Position numbers and translations under genes: made by a program
DNA from: Rickettsiales bacterium
Lineage (GTDB): Bacteria; Pseudomonadota; Alphaproteobacteria; Rickettsiales; JALZUV01
DNA: 21,746 nucleotides
Assembly (NCBI GenBank): GCA_023301245.1
Contig: JALZUV010000106.1
Span: forward strand, 1 to 21,746
Direction: 5' to 3'
Notes under the pieces: generated by a model
What the model saw: the letters and a program-made list of their open reading frames with translations, nothing else
Told to the model about the DNA's origin: nothing
Database searches by the model: none
Part shown: in pieces, positions 1 to 7,409 of the stretch
Layout: every line of letters starts with the position of its first letter
Position numbering within the stretch: the first letter of the stretch is position 1

Positions 1-107
1 GTTTGCGCCTCTTGACTGCCAAAATCCATGCTAGGTTGGTTGCTACCATCCGTATTTTGGTTTTCGGTATTGTCGCTCTTTTGTTTTCCGAACAGTGGCT
101 CGTTCAT
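1..107 (-). CDS. 5' end of an unknown gene, cut by the window edge
   Basis: On the minus strand an ATG at 107-105 opens a frame with no stop to the window edge (35 codons), beginning MNEPLFGKQKSD. An AGGA sits about 8 bases upstream of the ATG in the minus sense, a plausible ribosome binding site. The visible residues are polar and rich in N, Q, S and D, with no hydrophobic segment, so this looks like a disordered N-terminal tail of a longer soluble protein. It is divergent from comF. I do not recognise the family, and 35 residues are too few to name a function. Confidence 0.45.
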   Translation of the reverse strand, partial: MNEPLFGKQKSDNTENQNTDGSNQPSMDFGSQEAQ

Positions 108-138
108 GGGGCTATCCTGCAATTGCTATCTATTATTT

Positions 139-164
139 GCGTTATTGTAACGCCTAATCGTTAG
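139..164. promoter_or_regulatory. paired short palindromes in the divergent region upstream of comF
   Basis: GCGTTA-TTG-TAACGC (139-153) is directly followed by CTAA-TCG-TTAG (154-164), and the TAACG at 148-152 also pairs with the CGTTA at 159-163. The cluster lies between the partial minus-strand gene and comF and just upstream of or overlapping a weak comF promoter candidate (TTAGCA at 161-166, 18-base spacer, TATGCT at 185-190). It could be an operator or alternative hairpins in an RNA. No regulator is known to me for this motif. Confidence 0.25.
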
Positions 165-202
165 CATTTTATTACCTTCATATCTATGCTACAGCAAGTG
201 TT

Positions 203-919
203 ATGCAAGCGATTCAACATTCTCTTAATCTATTATTCCCACCGCAATGTGGCTTATGCCGCGAGATTATCGCCGATAATGGCGAAATTTGCGGCAATTG
301 CTGGCAGAAACTCAATTTTATCAGCGATCCGCTTTGTGCAGTTTGCGGTTACCCGCATGAATTTGATATGGGCGAAAGCGCGCAATGTGGGGCATGTATG
401 GCTAATCCGCCGCAGTTTCATGGCCATCGCTCACCGCTTTATTATGATGAGCATAGCAAACGGTTAGTGCATGATTTAAAATATTACGACAGGCCCATTA
501 TGGTGCGCCGCCTTGCGCAATGGATGGCACAGGCCGCCCCGCAATGGCTGGCGCTAGAAAATGCGCTGCTAATTCCTATCCCCATCCACCGCTATCGAAT
601 GTGGAAACGAAAATATAATCAATCGGCCTTGCTGGCGAAAACCATGGCGAAATATTGCGAGGTTGAAGTGGCGTTGGAGGGCTTGTCGCGCATTAAGAAC
701 CGTCCACCGCAAGCGAGCCTTAGTCGCAATATGCGCCTGAAAAATTTGGGCGGGGCTTTTAAGGTGAATCCCAAAGCTAACCTTAAAAACCGTCCCATTA
801 TTTTAATTGACGATGTGATGACCACAGGCGCGACCGTCAACGCGTGTGCTAAGGTTTTGAAGCAAGCGGGTTCGGGGCGTGTGTTCTGTTTAACCTTAGC
901 CAGAACCGTGCTCGATTAA
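203..919 (+). CDS. comF: ComF family phosphoribosyltransferase-like protein
   Basis: This 238-residue protein belongs to the ComF/GntX family, linked to handling of incoming single-stranded DNA in competent bacteria, although its exact reaction is unsettled. The N-terminal third carries four cysteine pairs typical of the family's zinc-binding double zinc-ribbon: C16/C19, C30/C33, C45/C48 and C62/C65. The C-terminal phosphoribosyltransferase fold has the PRPP loop ILIDDVMTTGAT at about residues 200-211. The start at 203 gives the usual ComF N-terminus, with a short hydrophobic run before the first CxxC. No clear Shine-Dalgarno sequence precedes it. It lies 43 bases upstream of the M16 peptidase on the same strand, so the two may be cotranscribed. 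Length is normal for the family. Confidence 0.9.
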   Translation: MQAIQHSLNLLFPPQCGLCREIIADNGEICGNCWQKLNFISDPLCAVCGYPHEFDMGESAQCGACMANPPQFHGHRSPLYYDEHSKRLVHDLKYYDRPIMVRRLAQWMAQAAPQWLALENALLIPIPIHRYRMWKRKYNQSALLAKTMAKYCEVEVALEGLSRIKNRPPQASLSRNMRLKNLGGAFKVNPKANLKNRPIILIDDVMTTGATVNACAKVLKQAGSGRVFCLTLARTVLD

Positions 920-962
920 TCGGCTTGCATCCCCGCATAGATGCGCTAAAACTCCGCCTCTT

Positions 963-2186
963 ATGAGCTATCAACTGACAACATTAGACAATGGTTTGCG
1001 TATCGCCAGCGAGCATCTGCCGACGGTGGAAACAGCGACGATTTGTTTTTCGTTCAATGCAGGCGCACGTCAAGAAACAACGGCGCAGCACGGGTTGGCA
1101 CATTTGCTTGAACATATGGCATTTAAAGGCACGCCTACGCGCAACGCCCGCCAAATAGCCGAGGCATTTGATGATATTGGCGGCGCGGTGAATGCTTACA
1201 CTAGCATGGAAAAAACGGTCTATTACGCCCGTGTTTTGAAAGAGCATCTGCCAGTAGCGGTCGAAATTTTAGCCGATATTCTACGTAATTCTCAGTTTGA
1301 AGAAAAAGAATTAAAGCGTGAACAAGAAGTGATTGTGCAAGAAATAGGCATGCATCACGATACGCCTGAAGATTTAGTGTTTGATAGCTTGCATGAAGTT
1401 GCCTTTGGCAAACACCCGTTGGGGCAATCTATTTTAGGTACGCCAGAATCCGTGCGCGGTTTTACGGCTGATGATTTACGCAACTTTACTGACACGCATT
1501 ATCATGCATCGTCATGTGTTATTTCGGCAGCCGGAAATTTGCAGCATGATGCATTGACCGAACTACTAGAAAAGCATTTTTCAGGCATTAGCAATAAGCC
1601 TGCCCAGCCCATATTCGCGCCTGAGTTTCATGCGGGCGAACAACAAACCATCCGCGATGATTTGGAACAAATGCAAGTGATGATGGCCTTTAAAGGTATC
1701 ACCCCTGATGATGATCTATATTATGCCGCGCAATTGCTGACGACCCTATTTGGCGGCGGCATGTCATCGCGCTTATTCCAACAAGTGCGCGAAAAGCGTG
1801 GGTTGGCATATAGTGTTTCATCGTTCCTTAGCAGCTATTGCGACATGGGGTTATTTGGTATTTATGCGGCAACCAGCGCCGATAAAAAAGAAGAACTGCT
1901 TGAAGTGCTGCATAAAGAAACGCGCAAATTGCTGCAAGGCGTGAGCGAAAAAGAATTGCAGCGTGCCAAAAATCAGCAGAAAGCTGCACTCCTAATGCGC
2001 CGTGAGAGCGTAACTGCGGTAGCTGAATGGATTGGCCGTCATGTTCAAGATTACGATGAATATCGCACAGGAAAAGAGATGGCCGCGCGCATAGATAGCA
2101 TCACCCTCGACCATATCGCCCAAGCGTCTGCCAGAATTTTCGGCAAGCCACAAGTGGCATTGGCAACTTTAGGGCCAAGCGCTTAA
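963..2186 (+). CDS. M16 family zinc metalloprotease (processing-peptidase type)
   Basis: This is a 407-residue pitrilysin-family (M16) peptidase of the short form, related to the beta subunit of the mitochondrial processing peptidase. The inverted zinc motif HLLEH is at residues 47-51, and the third ligand E127 sits 76 residues further on, the spacing expected for the family. The C-terminal half carries the conserved GGGMSSRLFQ...EKRGLAYS stretch that contributes substrate-binding residues. It is therefore expected to be catalytically competent. There is no signal peptide, so it is probably cytoplasmic, degrading or processing peptides. The start codon lacks a clear Shine-Dalgarno sequence. 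A small inverted repeat, CGCAT-AG-ATGCG, lies at 934-945 just upstream. The gene ends three bases before the converging 277-residue gene. The alternative name pqqL-like is possible but not needed. Confidence 0.92.
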   Translation: MSYQLTTLDNGLRIASEHLPTVETATICFSFNAGARQETTAQHGLAHLLEHMAFKGTPTRNARQIAEAFDDIGGAVNAYTSMEKTVYYARVLKEHLPVAVEILADILRNSQFEEKELKREQEVIVQEIGMHHDTPEDLVFDSLHEVAFGKHPLGQSILGTPESVRGFTADDLRNFTDTHYHASSCVISAAGNLQHDALTELLEKHFSGISNKPAQPIFAPEFHAGEQQTIRDDLEQMQVMMAFKGITPDDDLYYAAQLLTTLFGGGMSSRLFQQVREKRGLAYSVSSFLSSYCDMGLFGIYAATSADKKEELLEVLHKETRKLLQGVSEKELQRAKNQQKAALLMRRESVTAVAEWIGRHVQDYDEYRTGKEMAARIDSITLDHIAQASARIFGKPQVALATLGPSA

Positions 2187-2189
2187 TTG

Positions 2190-3023
2190 TTATTTTGTTC
2201 GTTGTAAGTTAGGCGGGCAGTTCTCTCTAAATTGTTCAATAAAAGTTTGCTTCTCTAAATGCGAAATGAGCTTCTCACCCTTAATTTCAATATTCGCCAA
2301 TCTATTGATAATTGCCTCGGCATTGCCTGCGGCTTTTGGGAAAAGTAAAATACTATCAAGGCCTTCTTTGTCGAACTCACAGTGATAAGGAACCTGTTCC
2401 TTAATTGAGGCGCACTGTTCTTGCGTGGCGGCGATGGTGAAATTATTCTCGTGAAAATCAAACTCAACTGAAGCAGTGCTTCCAAGTTTTTCTGTTAAAT
2501 CTAATAAGAGGGCGAAATCTAAATCCTTATTTTTAATAAGTTGAATTTTATGGTCAAGAAAATGCTTACTGAAGAATGTTTTTTCCCACGGCTTTGGCTT
2601 TGGCAAATGTTTAATTTCAGGGGTAACATCAATTAATTGGTCGGCCAGCTTGCGCAGGGTAATCATTTGGTTGGCATCAAGCCCATAATCAATAAGAGTG
2701 TTGCTGGTAATAATAACGCCACTTTCTTTCATCCCACGCAGAACCAGCTCATAGGTAGTGTCGCCGCTATATTGGGTTTTTAACATCGGGTCAGGGGTTT
2801 CCCCTAAAAATTCTGCCATGGTCATCCCTTGTGACTCATCATACTCTGGGAAGACATCTACTGTGTTTTCGGCCACAATAGCATCATGCAGTAATTTTCC
2901 GATTTTAAGGTCATTCGTTAGGATATCATCATCAAGAGCTGGCATATTGGGCTGTTTCATTTTATCAATATATGCCGCAATAAAGCGTGCCGCTTCTTTT
3001 GTAAAATCTGTGTCTCTAACCAT
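2190..3023 (-). CDS. hypothetical protein, 277 residues, soluble
   Basis: I do not recognise this protein. It has no signal peptide or membrane segment and appears to be mixed alpha/beta. There is a helical N-terminus (about 5-50), an acidic middle (about 55-80) and a proline/lysine linker HLPKPKPWEK (about 139-148). A C-terminal half (about 160-260) alternates predicted strands and helices, including VEFDFHENNFTIAATQEQ. Cysteines are few (C204, C215, C269) and not paired as a metal site. The DNA is AT-rich: the line 2521-2580 has 14 G/C of 60. A TATAAT at 3035-3030 lies six bases before the ATG and no Shine-Dalgarno sequence is visible, so it probably has its own promoter and a leaderless mRNA rather than depending on yejB, which ends 45 bases upstream. 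It converges on the M16 gene with a 3-base gap. Confidence 0.75.
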   Translation of the reverse strand: MVRDTDFTKEAARFIAAYIDKMKQPNMPALDDDILTNDLKIGKLLHDAIVAENTVDVFPEYDESQGMTMAEFLGETPDPMLKTQYSGDTTYELVLRGMKESGVIITSNTLIDYGLDANQMITLRKLADQLIDVTPEIKHLPKPKPWEKTFFSKHFLDHKIQLIKNKDLDFALLLDLTEKLGSTASVEFDFHENNFTIAATQEQCASIKEQVPYHCEFDKEGLDSILLFPKAAGNAEAIINRLANIEIKGEKLISHLEKQTFIEQFRENCPPNLQRTK

Positions 3024-3029
3024 GGAATG

Positions 3030-3043
3030 ATTATAAACGAGAA
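3030..3043 (-). promoter_or_regulatory. promoter element TTCTCG-N2-TATAAT for the 277-residue gene
   Basis: On the minus strand TTCTCG (3043-3038) is followed after two bases by a perfect -10 TATAAT (3035-3030), then CATTCC and the ATG. No convincing -35 hexamer is seen at 16-18 bases. The same 14-base arrangement precedes the 597-residue gene at 13851-13838. The short distance places the expected transcription start at or next to the A of ATG. Confidence 0.5.
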
Positions 3044-3068
3044 GTATTAAGACTTTATGACGATGCGT

Positions 3069-4184
3069 TTAGCCGCGACTTTCAAAGTCAATGCGTGGGT
3101 CGACCATTACATAGGTAATATCGCCGATTAGTTTGAAAATTAGGCTGAAGAGAGTGAAGACAAACAATGTGCCGAACACCACGGGATAGTCACGGCTAAT
3201 GGCGGCTTCGAAGCCGAGTAAGCCTAGCCCATCAAGCGAGAAAATAACCTCGATTAACAGCGAACCTGTGAATAATATTCCTAAGATGGCAGAGGGAAAC
3301 CCTGCGATGACAATCAGCATGGCGTTACGAAATACATGGCCGATTAGCACTTGGCGTTCACTCAACCCTTTGGCGCGGGCGGTGAGTACATATTGTTTTC
3401 CTACTTCATCCATAAACGAGTTTTTGGTAAGCATGGTGAGGCTGGCAAAGCCTGAGATAACCATCGCGGTAACAGGCAGCGCCATATGCCAAAAATAATC
3501 TCCAATTTTTGCGAACCAGCTTAACGAATCCCAATTTTCGGATACTAAGCCACGTAATGGGAAAACCTGCCAATATTCACCCCCTGCGAATAAGATAATC
3601 AACACAATGGCGAATAAGAAGGAGGGGATAGCATAGCCGACAATAATCAGGCTGGAGGTCCAAATATCAAAGTGGCTACCATCGCGCACGGCTTTCATAA
3701 TTCCTAGCGGAATGGAGATGATATAAACTAGCAGCGTCGTCCACAGCCCCAGCGAAATAGAGACGGGCATTTTCTCAACAATTAAATCGAACACGGGCAC
3801 ATCGCGGTAGAAGCTCATCCCAAAATCGAGGGTGATATAATCGCCCAACATTTGCCAAAAGCGCTCATGGGCAGGTTTATCGAACCCATATTGTTTTTCG
3901 AGTTCTTTAATAAAGTCAGGGTCGAGCCCTTGTGCGCCACGATAGGCAGTGTCGGTTGCGCTGGCTTGGGCGAAGCCTGCTTGCTGACCTGCCATGCCTA
4001 AATCGCCGCCAGCCCCGCCGCCTGCAATACGCGCCGAAGCACCCGCTGCCGTGCCTTTAATTTGTGCAATCGCTTGTTCGACAGGCCCCCCTGGGGCGGC
4101 CTGAATAATCGCAAAATTAAGCAGCATTATGCCGAATAAAGTCGGAATAATCAGGAACAGGCGTTTGAGTAAATAGGCTTGCAT
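3069..4184 (-). CDS. yejB: YejB-type oligopeptide ABC transporter permease
   Basis: This 371-residue inner-membrane permease matches the YejB branch of the OppB/DppB family, which with YejA (binding protein), YejE (second permease) and YejF (ATPase) imports peptides such as microcin C. Hydrophobic segments are visible at about 8-28, 146-164, 178-200, 234-252, 287-312 and 334-355. The cytoplasmic EAA-like loop that contacts the ATPase is TARAKGLSERQVLIGHVFRN (268-287). The C-terminus DPRIDFE (362-368) is typical of YejB. Residues about 45-80 form a Gly/Ala/Gln-rich low-complexity insert after the first membrane segment. yejA, yejE and yejF are absent on both sides. The gene follows ftsA by 38 bases, where ftsZ is usual. 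No strong Shine-Dalgarno sequence is visible, so the start is chosen from the conserved N-terminus MQAYLLKRLFLIIPTLFGIM. Confidence 0.9.
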   Translation of the reverse strand: MQAYLLKRLFLIIPTLFGIMLLNFAIIQAAPGGPVEQAIAQIKGTAAGASARIAGGGAGGDLGMAGQQAGFAQASATDTAYRGAQGLDPDFIKELEKQYGFDKPAHERFWQMLGDYITLDFGMSFYRDVPVFDLIVEKMPVSISLGLWTTLLVYIISIPLGIMKAVRDGSHFDIWTSSLIIVGYAIPSFLFAIVLIILFAGGEYWQVFPLRGLVSENWDSLSWFAKIGDYFWHMALPVTAMVISGFASLTMLTKNSFMDEVGKQYVLTARAKGLSERQVLIGHVFRNAMLIVIAGFPSAILGILFTGSLLIEVIFSLDGLGLLGFEAAISRDYPVVFGTLFVFTLFSLIFKLIGDITYVMVDPRIDFESRG

Positions 4185-4222
4185 AGCTTATGGTGTAGAT
4201 AGCCTAGAGCTAACTGTCTAAT

Positions 4223-5479
4223 TTAAAAATTATCTTTGAACCAGCGCAGGAATTGCCCTGCCGATTTACGGCCAAAACCGCCGCGCTGCGAATGCATCCA
4301 ACTTTGGCTGCCATTCATCAGTTGCGCGTAATTTAGCATGCCGATAGGGGTGGCGAAGGCGGGGCCGCTAGTAGCATCGGCGAGGCCTTCGACTGTTTTC
4401 GGTCGGGCGATGCGCACTTGCTTATCGAACATTTTAGCGGCGAGTTCGTCCACGCCTAGTAGCTGGCTGCCGCCACCTGTTAGCACCAAGCGGTTGCCCG
4501 TTAATTTGCCGAGGTTGCCCGCATCGAGTGCATCACGCGCAAGTTCGAACATTTCTTCGACACGCGGGCGGATAATTTGATTTAGATGACTGCGCTTTTC
4601 CTTCATCTTCTCATCTTCATTTTCAGCGCCGATGGGGTAAACATCTATCATTTGTGCGTCATCGGCGGGCGCAACAATGGCGCTGCCATAGACGGTTTTT
4701 AGGCGCTCGGCTTGTTGAATGCCTGTGTGCAAACCTTGGGCGATATCTTGCGTAATATGGTGGCTACCCACGCCAATGGAGCCCGCATAAACCAGTTGGC
4801 CAGCGGAGAAAACGCAGTAGCCCGTGGTGAATGCTCCCATATCGAGCAGAGTAACGCCGAGCTCTTTTTCATCTTCTTCCAAGCAGGAAAGCGCCGAGGC
4901 ATAGGCGCTGGCGACATAGCCCGTAACTTCCACATGGCAACGCGCCAAACAGTGAGTGAGGTTGCGCAGCAAGTTGCTGGGCACGGTAACAATCACCATG
5001 CGGCAGGTGAGTTTTTGGCCGACCATTTTGCGCGGATCGCGAATGCCGCGTTGGCCATCTAGCTCGTAGCTAAACGGGTTTACATGCAAAATGGTTCTAT
5101 CTTCGTCGATAGTGCTGCTGGCTTCATGCAGCAATTCTTGCAGGTCACGTTCGGTGATAGGGTCTTGGCCGAGGTCGAGATCAATCGCAATATGTTGCGA
5201 ACGAATATGCGGCAAGGTGAGGGCGACGAGCACTTTTTCGACCTGCGTTTCGGCCATGTCTTCAGCGCTGCTAATAGCGGTGACAACGCTGGCGCGCACT
5301 TCTTCGGCATCGGTAATAATACCGCCGCGCAATCCTTTGGAAAGCATGTGGCCTACGCCTGAGACATCCATTGCGCCATTGCCATCGCTATTGGCGATAA
5401 AGCAGACGCTCTTGTTGCTACCAATATCTAACACCGCAATTTCGCTGCTGCGGGCACTTAAACGTTGCGACATATTCAT
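4223..5479 (-). CDS. ftsA: cell division protein FtsA
   Basis: FtsA is the actin-like ATPase that tethers FtsZ to the inner membrane and recruits later divisome proteins. The 418-residue protein has the actin-fold phosphate-1 motif IAVLDIGSNKS (14-24), phosphate-2 motif VTLLDMGAFTTGY (209-221) and adenosine motif RLVLTGGGSQLLG (330-342). It ends in the amphipathic membrane-targeting helix FLRWFKDNF (410-418), so it is full length and expected to be functional. The ATG at 5479 overlaps the ftsQ stop as ATGA (5479-5476), which supports this start and translational coupling; a second ATG lies two codons further in. The usual next gene, ftsZ, is absent; yejB follows instead. Confidence 0.97.
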   Translation of the reverse strand: MNMSQRLSARSSEIAVLDIGSNKSVCFIANSDGNGAMDVSGVGHMLSKGLRGGIITDAEEVRASVVTAISSAEDMAETQVEKVLVALTLPHIRSQHIAIDLDLGQDPITERDLQELLHEASSTIDEDRTILHVNPFSYELDGQRGIRDPRKMVGQKLTCRMVIVTVPSNLLRNLTHCLARCHVEVTGYVASAYASALSCLEEDEKELGVTLLDMGAFTTGYCVFSAGQLVYAGSIGVGSHHITQDIAQGLHTGIQQAERLKTVYGSAIVAPADDAQMIDVYPIGAENEDEKMKEKRSHLNQIIRPRVEEMFELARDALDAGNLGKLTGNRLVLTGGGSQLLGVDELAAKMFDKQVRIARPKTVEGLADATSGPAFATPIGMLNYAQLMNGSQSWMHSQRGGFGRKSAGQFLRWFKDNF

Positions 5480-6330
5480 AATTGTTGCGCCGCCTGCTGC
5501 ACGAGTTTGATTTTTGGACGAATAAACATGCGCTCGGGCACGCGTAAATCGATGGTACTAATGTCGCTACCTTTTAATGGCTGCGCAGCGTTGAGCGACT
5601 CAAGCCGTGTAAGCGCGCCCTTGCTATTATCTTCGGGTAATTTAATTTCGATACCGCTGGTTAGCCATAAATTCCAACGGCGTTGGCCTACATAAACCGC
5701 ACTATCAAACTGCTCTTTGAGCGACGGTGCCGCGTCGAGCAACGCCATCAAGTTTTGCAAGTTCTCAGGCGCTTGTGGCCCTACGAGCAGTGGCAGGTGG
5801 TTGTGTTTAATGGGGTCGCCATCGCCCATGAGAATACCTTCATCATCCACCAAAAGGAGCGCTTCGCCTTTTTGCCATAGGGCCACGGGATAGCGTTCAG
5901 AAATGTGAATATGCATGTCGGTGGGCAATTGGCGGTTGATGGCAACATGGCGAATTTGCGGCAGCGACTCAAGACGCTCCTGTAAATCGGGCAGGGAGAT
6001 ATCGAGAATGGGCTGGCCAGCGCGCAATTTGCTGTGATGCAAAATAGCCTGTTTGCTTAATTTATCGTGACCTGAAAGGTAAACGTTGGCAAGTTCAAAA
6101 CCCGCATCGCCAGATTGGTTATAGAAGCTGGCAATGGCTTGGTTTTTCCATTCATTGGCCGTGCCGCTCATAATAACCCAGCCAACGAGAATCAATAATA
6201 CGCCTATGCCACTACCATAGGTAATGAACTTGGCACTGCGGCTAAAATTTTGGCGACGTTTGCGGCTAGCACGCTGCTTAGAAGCGTGCTTATATTGTCC
6301 CGCTCGCGTTGACGGTTTCTTTTTTCCCAT
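5476..6330 (-). CDS. ftsQ: cell division protein FtsQ
   Basis: FtsQ is the bitopic periplasmic scaffold that links early and late divisome proteins through FtsB and FtsL. The 284-residue protein has a strongly basic cytoplasmic N-terminus (about 1-34, many K and R), a single membrane segment at about 36-55 (FITYGSGIGVLLILVGWVIM), then a POTRA domain (about 76-145, containing the family-typical IRHVAINRQLPTDMHIHISER) and the FtsQ/DivIB beta domain to the C-terminus. Its start lies inside the 3' end of ddl, overlapping it by 41 bases. No other methionine occurs before residue 54, so this start is needed to keep the membrane anchor. It shares ATGA with ftsA. Confidence 0.95.
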   Translation of the reverse strand: MGKKKPSTRAGQYKHASKQRASRKRRQNFSRSAKFITYGSGIGVLLILVGWVIMSGTANEWKNQAIASFYNQSGDAGFELANVYLSGHDKLSKQAILHHSKLRAGQPILDISLPDLQERLESLPQIRHVAINRQLPTDMHIHISERYPVALWQKGEALLLVDDEGILMGDGDPIKHNHLPLLVGPQAPENLQNLMALLDAAPSLKEQFDSAVYVGQRRWNLWLTSGIEIKLPEDNSKGALTRLESLNAAQPLKGSDISTIDLRVPERMFIRPKIKLVQQAAQQL

Positions 6331-7300
6331 TATCAGCTTCTAGCTTTTTAGTTTTATTATCCAACTCAAGGTTATCCAAGGTCGCGCTTTGCACCAAACG
6401 TTCTACTAATTGCGCAAAACTAATGCCGCTATGTGCGGCAATTTCAGGTGCGAGCGACAATGCAGTCATCCCCGGCTGTGTATTTATTTCTAGCAGATAA
6501 AAACGACTTTGCCCAGTTTCATATGCCGATTTTGGGGTGGTATCATAGCGAAAATCACTTCGGGTGAGGCCGCGACAACCCAGTGCCGCATGCGCTTTTT
6601 CGGCTAGCTCGCAAACATGGGCATATTCTGGTGCCTCTAGCGGGGCAGGCATAATGTGCTTGGCCTTGCCATCAGTGTATTTGGCTTCATAATCGTAAAA
6701 ACCGTTTTCAGGGCAAATTTCAATTGCTCCAAGCGCTTTTCCGTTAAGTACCGCCACCTGAACTTCGCGCCCTGGAATATAGGGTTCAACCAAAACTTCA
6801 TCGCCAAAGGGCCAGTTTTTTTCAGTGTAATGCATCTTGTCATGTTCATGCAGAATTTCTACCCCCACGCTTGAGCCTTCATTGATGGGCTTCACCACAA
6901 AGGGGCGCGCGATGGGTTCGGCTTTTAGCATATCGGCTTTGCTGTAAACATCGCCTGATGGGCATTGCAAGCCAACCGATTCAAAAATCTCTTTGGCGGT
7001 AGGTTTATGCATGGCCGTGGCCGAGGCCATTACGCCTGAATGTGTGTAAGGAATACGCAGCATTTCGAGCAGCCCTTGCACGCAACCATCTTCGCCCCAG
7101 CGCCCATGTAGGGCGTTAAAGACCGCATCAGGCTTGGCGGCAATAAGGTCGCCTGCGAGATTTTCGGTGGCATCAATGAGGCTAACGCGATAGCCCGCAT
7201 CTTTTAATACGGCGGCCACCGCCTCGCCTGAATTTATCGACACTTCACGCTCGGCTGACCAGCCGCCATAAAGCACTGCAATATGTTTAAATTTTTTCAT
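6290..7300 (-). CDS. ddl: D-alanine--D-alanine ligase
   Basis: Ddl makes the D-Ala-D-Ala dipeptide for the peptidoglycan stem peptide using ATP, in the cytoplasm. The 336-residue protein shows the N-terminal glycine-rich YGGWSAEREVS motif (11-21), the ATP-grasp loop EGSSVGV (141-147), the YDYEAKY stretch (202-208) and the metal/substrate region LEINTQPGMT (270-279). Most bacterial enzymes of this type are about 305-320 residues. Here a lysine/acid-rich tail of about 30 residues (about 305-336) extends past the normal end, and it is this tail that overlaps ftsQ by 41 bases. The gene heads the ddl-ftsQ-ftsA run; murB and murC, often upstream, are absent because carA is divergent from it. Confidence 0.95.
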   Translation of the reverse strand: MKKFKHIAVLYGGWSAEREVSINSGEAVAAVLKDAGYRVSLIDATENLAGDLIAAKPDAVFNALHGRWGEDGCVQGLLEMLRIPYTHSGVMASATAMHKPTAKEIFESVGLQCPSGDVYSKADMLKAEPIARPFVVKPINEGSSVGVEILHEHDKMHYTEKNWPFGDEVLVEPYIPGREVQVAVLNGKALGAIEICPENGFYDYEAKYTDGKAKHIMPAPLEAPEYAHVCELAEKAHAALGCRGLTRSDFRYDTTPKSAYETGQSRFYLLEINTQPGMTALSLAPEIAAHSGISFAQLVERLVQSATLDNLELDNKTKKLEADNGKKETVNASGTI

Positions 7301-7359
7301 GGGACTATTGTTAGCTCGGCCTTGATTTTTATTCTATGAAAATTTTCTACTAATGCCAC

Positions 7360-7388
7360 TTGACCCCTGCTGCTGCTTCGCTTAGTTT
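7360..7388 (+). promoter_or_regulatory. candidate carA promoter
   Basis: TTGACC (7360-7365), a 17-base spacer and TAGTTT (7383-7388) resemble a sigma-70 type promoter inside the 109-base ddl/carA divergent gap. It would give a leader of about 15 bases carrying the carA ribosome binding site. No leader peptide or hairpin attenuator was seen. The -10 match is only moderate. Confidence 0.35.
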
Positions 7389-7399
7389 CGCAAAAATTC

Positions 7400-7404
7400 A
7401 GGAG
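7400..7404 (+). promoter_or_regulatory. Shine-Dalgarno sequence of carA
   Basis: AGGAG ends five bases before the ATG at 7410. It is the clearest ribosome binding site in the window and fixes the carA start. Several other genes here have none. Confidence 0.7.
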
Positions 7405-7409
7405 TCTTA

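Noticed and set aside
186..467. 93-residue open frame starting before comF
   Set aside because: It overlaps comF in another frame, shows no family features, and comF has clear zinc-site and PRPP motifs.
2144..2200. Possible intrinsic terminator at the M16/277-residue junction (TTGGC...GCCAA, then T-rich)
   Set aside because: The stem is only five bases with a nine-base loop and lies inside the M16 coding end; the T-rich stretch is too far away.
3024..3068. Small RNA or extra gene in the yejB/277-residue gap
   Set aside because: Only 45 bases, explained by the promoter element; no stable hairpin was seen.
5091..5510. 139-residue open frame opposite ftsA
   Set aside because: It is antisense to well-supported ftsA, with biased composition typical of shadow frames and no promoter or ribosome binding site.
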